This document shows positions 45,886 to 55,462 of a DNA stretch of 64,000 nt, one piece after another (within the stretch, counting starts at the first letter, position 1; the number at the start of each line of letters is the position of its first letter). The translations under genes were made by a program, and so were the position numbers. Origin of the DNA: Chryseobacterium gallinarum (lineage in GTDB: Bacteria > Bacteroidota > Bacteroidia > Flavobacteriales > Weeksellaceae); contig NZ_CP009928.1 in assembly GCF_001021975.1 (NCBI RefSeq), forward strand, positions 2,232,001-2,296,000, given 5' to 3'. Below the pieces are notes generated by a model, which was given only the letters and a program-made list of their open reading frames with translations, did no database searches and had not been told where the DNA came from.

Positions 45886-46809
45886 ATGCAAACAACAGAT
45901 ACCGTATTAATGATAGAACCGATAGCATTCGGTTACAATGCAGAAACTGCAAAAAATAATTACTTTCAGGTTGAACAGACAGGTTCCGATATCCAGTCGA
46001 AAGCCTTGGCAGAGTTCAATACCTTTGTTGGGAAACTGAGAGAAAAAGGCATCAATGTTATCACGATAAAAGATACATTGGATCCACATACGCCGGATTC
46101 GATTTTCCCGAATAACTGGGTGAGCTTCCATAAGGATGGGAAAGTGGTTTTATACCCGATGTTCGCGTCGAACAGAAGAGTAGAAAGAAGAGAAGATATT
46201 ATTGAAAGTATCGAGAAGCAAGGATTTGAAGTTGCTGAAATTGACGACTGGTCATTTTCTGAAACTCAGGGACATTTCCTGGAAGGAACGGGAAGTATGA
46301 TTTTCGATCACGATAATAAAATTGCTTACGGCTCCGTTTCTTTGAGACTGGATGAAAAACTGTTCAGAGAATTCTGTACAAAATACGGGTTTACTCCTGT
46401 TGTTTTCCATTCTTTTCAGACGGTAGGAACAGAAAGGCTTCCAATCTACCACACCAATGTAATGATGTGTGTAGCAGACAGGTTTGTGGTAATCTGCCTT
46501 GATTGTATCGATGATGAGCTGGAAAGGGAAAAGGTAGTAGAAACTATCAAAGGTTCCGGAAAAGAAATCATCGAAATTTCAGAAGAACAAATGCAGCAGT
46601 TTGCAGGAAACATGCTTCAGGTTCAAAATAAAGAAGGTAAAAAGTTTTTGGTGATGAGCCAGACCGCTTATCAGTCATTGACTCCGGAACAGGTAGCCGC
46701 TATTGAAAAATACTGCGAAATTATTTACTCAGACCTGAATACCATTGAAGTAAATGGTGGAGGAAGCGCAAGATGTATGCTTGCCGAGGTCTTTCTTCCA
46801 AAAAAATAA
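45886..46809 (+). CDS. ctlX: CtlX-like citrulline/arginine hydrolase family protein
   Basis: The 307 residues closely fit the CtlX (citrulline utilisation hydrolase) branch of the arginine-deiminase-related superfamily. Visible are VLMIEPIAFGYNAETAKNNY, PDSIFPNNWVSFHKDGKVVL, YPMFASNRRVERR, EGTGSMIFDHDNKIAYGSVS, the His in PIYHTNVMMCVADRFVVIC, and the catalytic Cys297 in NGGGSARCMLAEVFLPKK. CtlX of Francisella is needed for citrulline use. Together with the gene at 44611 it suggests breakdown of a guanidino or ureido compound. Confidence 0.85.
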   Translation: MQTTDTVLMIEPIAFGYNAETAKNNYFQVEQTGSDIQSKALAEFNTFVGKLREKGINVITIKDTLDPHTPDSIFPNNWVSFHKDGKVVLYPMFASNRRVERREDIIESIEKQGFEVAEIDDWSFSETQGHFLEGTGSMIFDHDNKIAYGSVSLRLDEKLFREFCTKYGFTPVVFHSFQTVGTERLPIYHTNVMMCVADRFVVICLDCIDDELEREKVVETIKGSGKEIIEISEEQMQQFAGNMLQVQNKEGKKFLVMSQTAYQSLTPEQVAAIEKYCEIIYSDLNTIEVNGGGSARCMLAEVFLPKK

Positions 46810-46938
46810 TTGAAATATTCTTAAGTAAACTATATCTTCTGATTCTGGAAACAGGGTCGGAAGTTTTTTTTAAAAGAATGGACTATCAAGGCCACATTTC
46901 ATGGCTTCAGATATAAAGTAAGAAACCCGAAAAGTTGT

Positions 46939-46946
46939 TAACTTTG
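46939..46946 (+). promoter_or_regulatory. -7 box of the GH43 gene
   Basis: TAACTTTG matches TAnnTTTG and lies 23 nt before the ATG at 46970. Confidence 0.45.
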
Positions 46947-46969
46947 CCCTGAATGTAAAAAATCTAAAA

Positions 46970-48724
46970 ATGAGACAATACTTTTTATTATTAGCAATTT
47001 TCCTTGGAATGGTTGTAGGAGCTCAGCAAAAAACCTTCTGTAATCCTATCAACATAGATTATGGATATACTCCTTTTGAAGCCTTTTCAAAACAAGGAAA
47101 GCACCGTGCCACGGCAGATCCGGTGATTGTTAATTTTAAGAATAAATTGTTTCTTTTTTCTACCAATCAGGAAGGATACTGGTATAGTGATGATATGCTG
47201 GACTGGAAGTTTGTTAAAAGGAAATTTCTCAGGGATAACAAATACATTCACGACCTTAACGCTCCGGCAGTGTGGGCAATGAAAGACACCCTGTATGTAT
47301 ATGGCTCTACCTGGGAACAGGATTTTCCGATCTGGAAAAGTACCAACCCTACTAAAGATGACTGGAAAATTGCCGTGGATACTTTAAAAGTCGGTGCATG
47401 GGATCCGGCATTCCATTATGATGAAGATAAAAATAAGCTGTATTTGTATTGGGGTTCCAGTAATGAATGGCCTTTATTGGGAACAGAAGTTAAGGTTAAA
47501 AATCTTCAGTCCGAAGGTTTCGTAAAGCCGATCATTAAGCTGAAATCGGAAGACCATGGCTGGGAAAGATTCGGGGAATACAATGATAATGTTTTCCTTC
47601 AGCCTTTTGTAGAAGGAGCGTGGATGACAAAGCATAACGGGAAATATTATATGCAGTACGGAGCACCGGCCACAGAATTCAGCGGATATTCAGACGGAGT
47701 ATATGTAAGTAAAAATCCACTGGAAGGTTTCGAATACCAGCAGCACAATCCATTTTCATATAAGCCGGGAGGTTTTGCAAGGGGAGCAGGGCATGGTGCT
47801 ACCTTTGAAGATAATTACAAAAACTGGTGGCATGTTTCAACTATTTTTATTTCCACCAAAAATAATTTTGAAAGAAGGCTGGGAATCTGGCCCGCAGGTT
47901 TTGATAAAGATGATGTGATGTACTGTAATACGGCCTATGGTGATTATCCTACTTATCTTCCGCAATATGCACGGGGAAAGGATTTTACCAAAGGACTTTT
48001 TGCCGGATGGATGTTGCTGAACTATAACAAGCCTGTCCAGGTTTCCTCTACCCTAGGAAGTTATCAGCCCAATTTTGCGGTAGATGAAGATATTAAAACG
48101 TATTGGAGCGCCAAAACAGGAAATGCAGGAGAATGGTTTCAGACAGATCTCGGTGAAATTTCTACCATCAACGCAATACAAATCAATTATGCAGATCAGG
48201 ATGCAGAATTTATGGGTAAAACCTTAGGAAAAATGCATCAGTATAAAATCTACGGATCCAATGACGGAAAGAAATGGAGTGTCATTGTTGATAAAAGCAA
48301 AAATACTAAAGATGTTCCCCACGATTATGTTGAATTAGAGAAGCCGGCAACGGCAAGATTCCTTAAAATGGAAAATCTGAAAATGCCTACCGGGAAATTT
48401 GCTCTGAGTGGTTTCCGGGTATTTGGAAAAGGGGCAGGTGAGAAGCCTGAAAAAGTAAAAGGGTTTGTTCCTCTGAGAGCAGATCCTAAGAAATATGGTG
48501 AAAGAAGAAGCATCTGGATGAAATGGCAACAGAATCCTGAAGCAGACGGCTATGTAATTTATTGGGGTAAATCTCCTGATAAAATGTACGGAAGCATTAT
48601 GGTCTATGGTAAAAATGAATATTTCTTTACCGGTGCAGACAGGACGGATGCCTATTATTTTCAGATTGAAGCCTTCAGTAGCAATGGTATTTCAGACAGA
48701 ACGGAAATTGTAAAATCTGAATAA
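46970..48724 (+). CDS. GH43-family enzyme with F5/8 C (CBM32-like) domain
   Basis: This is an exported glycoside hydrolase of 584 residues. It has a signal peptide ending at GAQ, a five-bladed beta-propeller like GH43 (about 40-340; HRATADPVIVNFKNKLFLFS, HDLNAPAVWAMKDTLYVYGS, GAWDPAFHYDEDKNKLYLYW, FARGAGHGATFEDNYKNWWH), then a discoidin/F5-8C-like domain (about 350-475; NFAVDEDIKTYWSAKTGNAG) and a C-terminal fibronectin-III-like domain (RSIWMKWQQNPEADGYVIYW). GH43 members act on arabinose- or xylose-containing polymers, but the exact subfamily and substrate cannot be read here. Confidence 0.82.
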   Translation: MRQYFLLLAIFLGMVVGAQQKTFCNPINIDYGYTPFEAFSKQGKHRATADPVIVNFKNKLFLFSTNQEGYWYSDDMLDWKFVKRKFLRDNKYIHDLNAPAVWAMKDTLYVYGSTWEQDFPIWKSTNPTKDDWKIAVDTLKVGAWDPAFHYDEDKNKLYLYWGSSNEWPLLGTEVKVKNLQSEGFVKPIIKLKSEDHGWERFGEYNDNVFLQPFVEGAWMTKHNGKYYMQYGAPATEFSGYSDGVYVSKNPLEGFEYQQHNPFSYKPGGFARGAGHGATFEDNYKNWWHVSTIFISTKNNFERRLGIWPAGFDKDDVMYCNTAYGDYPTYLPQYARGKDFTKGLFAGWMLLNYNKPVQVSSTLGSYQPNFAVDEDIKTYWSAKTGNAGEWFQTDLGEISTINAIQINYADQDAEFMGKTLGKMHQYKIYGSNDGKKWSVIVDKSKNTKDVPHDYVELEKPATARFLKMENLKMPTGKFALSGFRVFGKGAGEKPEKVKGFVPLRADPKKYGERRSIWMKWQQNPEADGYVIYWGKSPDKMYGSIMVYGKNEYFFTGADRTDAYYFQIEAFSSNGISDRTEIVKSE

Positions 48725-48734
48725 ATAAAAAAAT

Positions 48735-48776
48735 AATTAAAGACAAGTTTTGAATTATCAAAGCTTGTCTTTAATT
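48735..48776. terminator. Bidirectional terminator between GH43 and GNAT genes
   Basis: A perfect 13-bp stem (AATTAAAGACAAG with CTTGTCTTTAATT) has a 16-nt loop. It lies between convergent genes. Confidence 0.75.
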
Positions 48777-48817
48777 TGAACTAATTCTAAGGAATTACAT
48801 TGAAAGTTAAATTACTA

Positions 48818-49321
48818 TTAAACCTTCAATTGGAAAAGATTGATGCTGATATTCTGGTAATGTGCGGGTAGCCCTTGAGTATTAGCAGGTGTTTTAACGC
48901 CCAGGTAAGTGAATCCGCAGTTGACATAATAATTAACCAGCTTAGGGTTTAAACCAACAGTATCCATTCTTACATATTGCTTATTATTTTGCTCTGCAAA
49001 TGATTTTGCCCATATAGCAATTTGCTCAACAAATTTTTGTCCTCTGAAGCTTGGATGAGTTGCAATCCTGTGAATGTAAAGGGATGGATCCGAATTTTGT
49101 TCTTCCCAAATTTGAGGATCTTCAAAAGCTATACTCCATATACAGGCTATTTTACCTTCTATCGTGAATTTGTATAAGCGGTTTTCCTTTATTTCGGTTT
49201 CTATCATATTATAACCGAATTCCGGCCATTGAATATTTGATTTTACTTTTTTAAAATCAGATGCTTGTTTGTACAGGCTGAAAATTTCATCAATATCCTG
49301 TAAGGTGTTGGTTGTGATCAT
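48818..49321 (-). CDS. GNAT-family N-acetyltransferase
   Basis: The 167-residue protein is a GCN5-related acetyltransferase that transfers acetyl from acetyl-CoA to an unknown amine. The acetyl-CoA loop is RIATHPSFRGQKFVEQIAIW, preceded by the beta strand KIACIWSIAFEDPQIWEEQ. It ends YVNCGFTYLGVKTPANTQGL. It stands alone; substrate unknown. Confidence 0.85.
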   Translation of the reverse strand: MITTNTLQDIDEIFSLYKQASDFKKVKSNIQWPEFGYNMIETEIKENRLYKFTIEGKIACIWSIAFEDPQIWEEQNSDPSLYIHRIATHPSFRGQKFVEQIAIWAKSFAEQNNKQYVRMDTVGLNPKLVNYYVNCGFTYLGVKTPANTQGLPAHYQNISINLFQLKV

Positions 49322-49563
49322 TGGTATTTTTTAATTATTTATATCAAAAATAATTAAATATTCACTTAATAGTGAAAATAATTATATGATATAAATATTA
49401 AATTATATGGGCACAATTATTCATAATAATGTAATATACTGCAATAATATATTATCATAATGCCTTATTTATCATGTATTTGTATGTTTAAATAAGCTAT
49501 GTGAGAATAAAATTATAAACACATTACCAATAAAAATGTTAATCATTACTATTCATAAAAATT
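49322..49563. other. AT-rich intergenic region
   Basis: The 240-bp stretch is strongly AT-rich. I saw no gene or clear RNA. It lies between two minus-strand units and may hold the GNAT promoter, which I could not place. Confidence 0.4.
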
Positions 49564-49590
49564 AAAAAATCCGATGAAGATCACCGGATT
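49564..49590 (-). terminator. Terminator of the tandem receptor operon
   Basis: On the minus strand AATCCG pairs with CGGATT across 11 nt and is followed by TTTTAATTTTT. Confidence 0.7.
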
Positions 49591-49628
49591 ATACAAAATA
49601 ATTTGATTGATATGAAGAAAGATAACTT

Positions 49629-51881
49629 TTATCTTGTTCTGCTTTTAATAGAATCGGAAGCTCCTTCAATGTCTCTTACTTTTTTCACTTTCTGATTTCC
49701 AAAATTATAGGTAAGGCTTACGGTTAAACTTCTTGGATATTGATTTTGATGAATATAGTTGTAGTTCCCGTTCGATTGATAATCTTCAATTTTAACAATA
49801 TTGGTTCTTAAAATATCGTTTACATTCACTGCAAAGGTCCATTCATTCCATGTTTTTTTGATGCTGAGGTCCAGGCTCATCAGGCTTTTCAATGTACCCA
49901 GCTCAATCTGTTGCTTGTCTACAAAGAAATAATTGATCCCCAGGAACCATGTTTTCTTTTTATCCAGCCGGATGGTGTTATTAGTCTGGATAATAAGACT
50001 GGTAGAATTGTTTTTATTGGTATACACGATTAACTCTCCCTGTTTATTTTTGAATCTGTCTCCTGTAGTAGGATCGGTGTCAAGGCTTCCATCATTAATG
50101 TTGTGCTGAACCCCAATATTGAAATTTGTAGTCCAGTATTGTTTGAAGAAAGATTTCTGAATGCCTAACATTGCAGACATTTCCTGTTTATCCCCAAAAT
50201 TTGTTCTGATATACCTTAATACCGGATTTTCTCCTACGCTTCCATCGGGAGCTACAGGATAGCCTTGCAATGGTACCTGGGTAATAGCATCCTTAAAATA
50301 AGAATGATTTAAAATCAGGAAATATGAATTTTTATACATATAGGTAAGTTCCTGGTTATAGGTAGAAGAGGCCTTTACAAAAGGGTTATTCTGTGTATAA
50401 TTATAATCTGTCAGAATATTTTTTACCGGATTGATTTCCCAGAAGCTTGGTCTTCTCATTCTGCTTGAAAACGAGTATGAGATGTTATTTTTATCATTGA
50501 TGGCATAATTAAAACTTAGATACGGAAGAAGATTATTATAATTTCTTTCAATTCTTCTGAGATCCGCTGTAGGCGCATTGTCGGATGTGCCTAAACTGTT
50601 GGTGATTTCATATCTTGCCCCGATTTTTCCAGAGAATTTATCGGAAAACTTTTTTTCAGCTGTTACATAAAAGCCATAAATGTTTTCATCATAAATAAAA
50701 TGATTCGGTTTTGAATCCGGATCTTTTGCCGGATCAAAAAAATAAGTAATGTTTTTAGAATCGTTGTCTGTTTTGGTTTTGTTATAATTTCCTCCTACTG
50801 AAATGGTGAGATCATTTTTGAATTTCTGGATGTAATCTACCATTCCCGAAAAGTTGTTAATGATCTGGGGCAAATCCTGAAATACCTGCGTCGTCATGTT
50901 TCCCAGCCCTCTGTTGATATTGGAGGCGTAAGTCCTGTTATCAGTAAACTGAAATCTCTTATAGTTCAGGTAGGCTGCATTTACATTTATTTTACTGCCC
51001 AGGGAATCTGTTTTTAATTCATAATTTAAATTGACAGAATTATTGTAAGATCTTGCATCCTCCTTATTTTTCGACCAGGTATATATTGTGTTCTCCCCGC
51101 TTTTGACAGTATTGAACAAGCTTACCGTAGAATTATAACTTTTGTTGGCCCACGTGTTCCAGGAGAGGGCAATATTGCTCTTATCAGTAAGTTGATAATC
51201 AATATTCAGATAGCCCCCGATATTCTTGTTCGGATCATCAATATCTCCGGTAGATTCATTTGAGGTAGTGGCGGTACCGTTTCTTAAAGTATAGGTCTGG
51301 GCTTGTATATTTTCGCCCCCGTTGAGGTTGGCACTGATTCCCAGTTTATCCTTTCTGTAATTGGCAGAAAAGCTGGCCTGGCTTCCGTTGTATTTACTTT
51401 GTGTATTGGAGAATCTCATATTCCCGTTCAGCCCGTCACTCATTTTTTTCTTTAAAACAATATTGATGATTCCATCAGATGATTCTACCTGATATTCACT
51501 TCCCGGAACGGTGATTACCTCAATTTTCTGAATGTTTTCCGCAGGTGTATTTTTTAGAAACTGAACCAATGATTCGGCATCCATATTCGTTTTTCTTCCG
51601 TTGATATAGATTAAAGCATTGTTTTTTCCTGCAATTTTCAATGTCTTATCATCAGTTGAGGACAACAGTGGAGTTTGCTTCAGAAGATCAAAGGTTGTGT
51701 TTCCTTTAGCAACAGGGGATGCGGCAACATCATATACAAAACGGTCGCTTTGTTTTTTAAAGACCTGTTTCGTCAGGGTGATACCTTCTATACTTTTTGT
51801 TTTTGCCGTATCGGATTTCTTTTCCTGGGCAAAAGCACAGGTTCCGGAGAGAATAACTATGGCAAAGAGAATACGTTTCAT
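49629..51881 (-). CDS. Outer-membrane beta-barrel receptor, paralog B
   Basis: The 750-residue protein has a signal peptide (MKRILFAIVILSGTCAFAQ). A plug-like domain follows (VFKKQSDRFVYDVAASPVAK; FDLLKQTPLLSSTDDKTLKI; KNNALIYINGRKTNMDAESL; IEVITVPGSEYQVESSDGII; NIVLKKKM). The barrel contains the family motif FSSRMRRPSFWEINPVKNIL and ends LTVSLTYNFGNQKVKKVRDI, with a polar tail. It starts 35 bp after paralog A, so the two are co-transcribed. No carboxypeptidase-like repeat or SusD partner is present. Ligand unknown. Confidence 0.82.
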   Translation of the reverse strand: MKRILFAIVILSGTCAFAQEKKSDTAKTKSIEGITLTKQVFKKQSDRFVYDVAASPVAKGNTTFDLLKQTPLLSSTDDKTLKIAGKNNALIYINGRKTNMDAESLVQFLKNTPAENIQKIEVITVPGSEYQVESSDGIINIVLKKKMSDGLNGNMRFSNTQSKYNGSQASFSANYRKDKLGISANLNGGENIQAQTYTLRNGTATTSNESTGDIDDPNKNIGGYLNIDYQLTDKSNIALSWNTWANKSYNSTVSLFNTVKSGENTIYTWSKNKEDARSYNNSVNLNYELKTDSLGSKINVNAAYLNYKRFQFTDNRTYASNINRGLGNMTTQVFQDLPQIINNFSGMVDYIQKFKNDLTISVGGNYNKTKTDNDSKNITYFFDPAKDPDSKPNHFIYDENIYGFYVTAEKKFSDKFSGKIGARYEITNSLGTSDNAPTADLRRIERNYNNLLPYLSFNYAINDKNNISYSFSSRMRRPSFWEINPVKNILTDYNYTQNNPFVKASSTYNQELTYMYKNSYFLILNHSYFKDAITQVPLQGYPVAPDGSVGENPVLRYIRTNFGDKQEMSAMLGIQKSFFKQYWTTNFNIGVQHNINDGSLDTDPTTGDRFKNKQGELIVYTNKNNSTSLIIQTNNTIRLDKKKTWFLGINYFFVDKQQIELGTLKSLMSLDLSIKKTWNEWTFAVNVNDILRTNIVKIEDYQSNGNYNYIHQNQYPRSLTVSLTYNFGNQKVKKVRDIEGASDSIKSRTR

Positions 51882-51916
51882 GTTTTTGTTTTTAGAGTGG
51901 TGAATAAATGATATAA

Positions 51917-54178
51917 TTAGGTTCTTGATTTTACAGCATCATTAGCAGACTTCATTTCCCGTGCTTTTTTCAGTTTCTGATTTCCGAAATTGTAGGTAAC
52001 TCCTATATTCAGCAACCTTGGATAATAGAAGTTCGTTATATTATTATAGCTTCCGTTGGGTTGTACTCCCTGAACCCGGTAATAACTTTGATTAAATAAG
52101 TCGTTTACTTCCGCTACAATAGTCCAGTCGCCTATAATTTTTTTAAGGCTGATATCAAAACTTTGCCGTACTCCTATTGTACCGGCTTCCATTGCAGTTT
52201 TACTGGCAAAGAAATAATTAACCCCTAGAAACCAGTCTTTTTTGGAAGAAAGCCGGATCACATTATTAATGGTAGCAGACATATTATAGTTTTTAACATC
52301 AATAATGTAAGGCTCGATAATTTCGGTTTCTCCAGGAACCGGTATAGACGTAGGGTCTTCCAGTACTGCACCCTTGAAAGCAATATAACCCAGGTTGACA
52401 GAGTAATTGGTGGTCCAGATATCTTTGAACCAGGATTTGTTCATCCCAAGAGTTAAACCAAGTTCTCTGCTCTTTCCATAATTGGTTCTTATATATCTCA
52501 GAAACTTTGTTGTTGACATAATCTGATTGCCACTGCCATCATATATGATATTGCCGTCAGCATCTTTTTTAGGAGCAGTTACCGTTCCCTGTAACGGAAT
52601 CAGATCCGTAGCCATGGCATCCTCTACCATCGTGAAGCTGAGGTTGGCATAGAATGCATTATTATACATATAATTGAGCTCCTGATTGTAATACTTGGCA
52701 GCCAGAATGAATGGATTGTTCTGAGTATAATTAGTAGGAGTGAAGTAAGTTCTTGAAGGATTTAACTCCCAGAATCTGGGTCTTCTGATCCTGCTGGAAA
52801 AAGTATAGCTGAGATTATGATTGGCATTGATGGCATAATTCAAATTCAGGGAAGGCAATAGATTATTATAATTTCTTTCAAACCCGGTTTTTTCTACAAT
52901 ATCTCCGGTGCTTCGGGTCATTTCGTAACGTGCTCCTATTTTTCCGGTAAGCTTCTCTGTTAGTTTTCTTTCATAATTAAGATAAATACCTAAGATGTTT
53001 TCCTTATAAATAAAGTGGTTGGTTTGATTGGGATCAATGATAAAATCTCCGTTAATAAGCTTATCCTGCTGGGTGTCATTATCCGTTTCGGTGTGGTTGT
53101 AGCTTACTCCGGTCAGCCAAGTTGCCCCATTAGCCGTCTTTTTCATATAATCTATATTGCCGGCGTAGTTATTGATGATCTGTGGTACCGATTGATGTAG
53201 TGCAGAATATTTATTATTGGGATCACTATTCAAAGGAAAACTTTCATTAAGGCTTACTTTATCCCTGTTATACCAGAAATAAGAGACATTGGAAGTAAGC
53301 TTACTGCCTATAGAATCTGTTTTGAGTTCATAGTTTAAATTAAAAGAATGATATCGTGTCTGAGCATCTTCGTTATTCACAGTCCTGTTGGCTAATACTC
53401 CATTTTGCCAGTTGGTAATGTCCAGCACTGAGTTGAAACTCTTGTTATACCGCATGTTGTAAGAAAATCCTAAGCTCTGCTTCCTGTTAATTTCATAATC
53501 AATATTAAAGCCTCCTGTGAAGTTTTTATTAGGATCATCATTATACCCGTAAGACTCATTTCTGAAGGTTGGATCTCCATTGGATAACGTGTATTTCTGA
53601 CGGTCTGTCCAGCTTCCCATTCTGAAATTAGAATTCCCGGACCATTTGCCCTGCCTGAAGTTGAAAGAACCTCCAGCTGATGGATTATTATAATAAGCCT
53701 GCTCATTCTGCATTTTCATTGTCCCATTGTACCCGTTATTCCTGTTCTTTTTCATGACTATATTAATAACCCCTTCTTTAGACTCCACCTGGAATTCACT
53801 TCCCGGAACAGTAATCACTTCAATTTTTTGTATATCCTCTGACGGGGTAGACTTCAGCATTTCAATTAATGCTTCAGAATCCATATTGGTTTTTTTATTA
53901 TTGATATAAATGACAGCGTCAGACTTTCCTAGAATTTTTAATGTTTTCCCATCTATACTGGAAATCATAGGAGTCTGTTTCAAAAGATTGAATGTATTAG
54001 TGCCTTTAGCGATAGGTGAGGAAGCCACATCATAAACCAACCGGTCCCCTTCTTTTTTGAAAACCTGTTTTCTGATAGTAACAGCTTCGATCGTGTTCAC
54101 TTTCAAACTGTCTTTCTTTTGCTGGGCTGCAGCAAATCCACTGAAAAATAAAGCGGCAATAAGAAGTTGAGTTTTCAT
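51917..54178 (-). CDS. Outer-membrane beta-barrel receptor, paralog A
   Basis: The 753-residue protein has the same architecture as its downstream neighbour: signal peptide (MKTQLLIAALFFSGFAAAQ), plug-like domain (RLVYDVASSPIAKGTNTFNL; DAVIYINNKKTNMDSEALIE), barrel motif FSSRIRRPRFWELNPSRTYF and C-terminal LNIGVTYNFGNQKLKKAREM. Similarity along the whole length shows tandem duplication. It is the first gene of the unit; a TTG-N21-TATCTTTG promoter is upstream. Because both copies are intact they have probably diverged in ligand, loop sequence or regulation. Confidence 0.82.
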   Translation of the reverse strand: MKTQLLIAALFFSGFAAAQQKKDSLKVNTIEAVTIRKQVFKKEGDRLVYDVASSPIAKGTNTFNLLKQTPMISSIDGKTLKILGKSDAVIYINNKKTNMDSEALIEMLKSTPSEDIQKIEVITVPGSEFQVESKEGVINIVMKKNRNNGYNGTMKMQNEQAYYNNPSAGGSFNFRQGKWSGNSNFRMGSWTDRQKYTLSNGDPTFRNESYGYNDDPNKNFTGGFNIDYEINRKQSLGFSYNMRYNKSFNSVLDITNWQNGVLANRTVNNEDAQTRYHSFNLNYELKTDSIGSKLTSNVSYFWYNRDKVSLNESFPLNSDPNNKYSALHQSVPQIINNYAGNIDYMKKTANGATWLTGVSYNHTETDNDTQQDKLINGDFIIDPNQTNHFIYKENILGIYLNYERKLTEKLTGKIGARYEMTRSTGDIVEKTGFERNYNNLLPSLNLNYAINANHNLSYTFSSRIRRPRFWELNPSRTYFTPTNYTQNNPFILAAKYYNQELNYMYNNAFYANLSFTMVEDAMATDLIPLQGTVTAPKKDADGNIIYDGSGNQIMSTTKFLRYIRTNYGKSRELGLTLGMNKSWFKDIWTTNYSVNLGYIAFKGAVLEDPTSIPVPGETEIIEPYIIDVKNYNMSATINNVIRLSSKKDWFLGVNYFFASKTAMEAGTIGVRQSFDISLKKIIGDWTIVAEVNDLFNQSYYRVQGVQPNGSYNNITNFYYPRLLNIGVTYNFGNQKLKKAREMKSANDAVKSRT

Positions 54179-54230
54179 GATTATTATTTTTTAATTTTTA
54201 ATAGCTTGTATGGATAGTTATTTAACATAG

Positions 54231-54262
54231 CAAAGATATATAATAAATTTAGTATTATGCAA
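54231..54262 (-). promoter_or_regulatory. Promoter of the tandem receptor operon
   Basis: On the minus strand TTG (54260-54262), 21 bp, and TATCTTTG (54231-54238). The start codon is about 52 nt downstream. Confidence 0.6.
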
Positions 54263-54287
54263 TACAAAGTACTTAAAAATGATTATT

Positions 54288-54331
54288 TAAAATTTTAACT
54301 ATTTGATTTTCAGTATGTAAAATTTTAACTA
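54288..54331. repeat. 14-bp direct repeat at 30-bp spacing upstream of the receptors
   Basis: TAAAATTTTAACTA occurs at 54288-54301 and again, identical, at 54318-54331. The 30-bp distance is about three helical turns. Both lie upstream of the -33 element, in activator position. Function unknown. Confidence 0.5.
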
Positions 54332-54421
54332 AAAAAATAAGTAGCTTAACTTTCTACATAATAAGACACCTGTAACAATAATTTTGTTACATAAAAATTG
54401 ACGTTTTTTTAAAAAAAGAAA

Positions 54422-54763
54422 TTATTCTCTGTCGAATCGGGCTAATTTTTTATCAACCCAAACAGTGGCAAAAGGGAAAAATGCAGCCAGTAAAGCGAAT
54501 ACAAAATCTTCATCATCCCAATTAAAGATTTTTCTTACAGGAAGGCAAAATAATAAATAGAGCGTAAAAAATAAACCGTGGATATTACCAACGATTATAA
54601 TAAAAATAGTAGGCAGAATACCTTCATCATCATATCTCTTCCAGATCATGGCAATTCCGTAAAGAAGAAAACAGGTAATTGCTTCAGCAAGGCAAATTTG
54701 CTTAAACCATTTAATGATTTTTTCCTGGGGATACTTTGAGAAAAATTTATTAATGAAGTCCAT
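54422..54763 (-). CDS. DUF3817-family membrane protein
   Basis: The 113-residue protein has three hydrophobic segments: AEAITCFLLYGIAMIWKR, IFIIIVGNIHGLFFTLYLLF and FALLAAFFPFATVWVDKKLA. The segment IHGLFFTLYLLFCLPV and the ending PFATVWVDKKL match DUF3817, a small integral membrane family without known function. It follows nadD by 76 bp on the same strand. Confidence 0.75.
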   Translation of the reverse strand: MDFINKFFSKYPQEKIIKWFKQICLAEAITCFLLYGIAMIWKRYDDEGILPTIFIIIVGNIHGLFFTLYLLFCLPVRKIFNWDDEDFVFALLAAFFPFATVWVDKKLARFDRE

Positions 54764-54839
54764 TCTATATTGATAAGTTGAATAGTAGAAGTGAAGAGTC
54801 TTTCTCTAACTTCCGGCTTCTGATTTCTTATTGCCAAAA

Positions 54840-55424
54840 TTACTTATAAAAACTGCTTCCATCCAAATATTCAAAAACTTCAGGAGGAAGCATGGGCCTT
54901 ACATTTTTTCCATCCCTGATCATATTGCGGATTTCCGTAGCAGAAAGCTCTATGACAGGGGCTTTTATCAGAGATATATTTTCATGCTGCAAATATTCAG
55001 AGTCCTTTTTCTCACCTACAAAAACCCTGGGATACACTATAATATGATGATTTTTGATCAGGATGTCAGAATTTTTCCATTTATGCAGGCTTTCCAGATT
55101 ATCTTCTCCCATAATAAGGCTGAAAGAATATTCGGGATATTTTTCATGAAGATAAGTGAGAGTATCAATTGTATAACTAGGTTTTGGGAGTGAAAATTCT
55201 ACATTGGAAGCCCTCATATTAGGATAGTTTTTTACAGCAAGCTGTACCATGTCTAATCTGTTGTGGTCTTTTAATAAAGACTTTTTATCTTTAAAAGGAT
55301 TTTGAGGGCTTACCACAAACCACAATTCATCCATATCAGAATTTTCCAATATATAATTGGCTAAAATAAGATGTCCGATATGAATAGGATTGAATGATCC
55401 GAAAAATAAACCTATTTTTTTCAT
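54840..55424 (-). CDS. nadD: Nicotinate-nucleotide adenylyltransferase
   Basis: It adenylates nicotinate mononucleotide to make deamido-NAD, a step of NAD synthesis. The 194 residues contain the nucleotidyltransferase motif FFGSFNPIHIGHLILANYIL, LIMGEDNLESLHKWKNSDIL and the C-terminal ISLIKAPVIELSATEIRNMI with ISSTxIR-like text. It lies 38 bp downstream of recJ, in a probable recJ-nadD-DUF3817 unit. Confidence 0.95.
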   Translation of the reverse strand: MKKIGLFFGSFNPIHIGHLILANYILENSDMDELWFVVSPQNPFKDKKSLLKDHNRLDMVQLAVKNYPNMRASNVEFSLPKPSYTIDTLTYLHEKYPEYSFSLIMGEDNLESLHKWKNSDILIKNHHIIVYPRVFVGEKKDSEYLQHENISLIKAPVIELSATEIRNMIRDGKNVRPMLPPEVFEYLDGSSFYK

Positions 55425-55462
55425 TGTTTAAGGAGTAGATGGCAGGCAGCGGAAAGCAGTTG

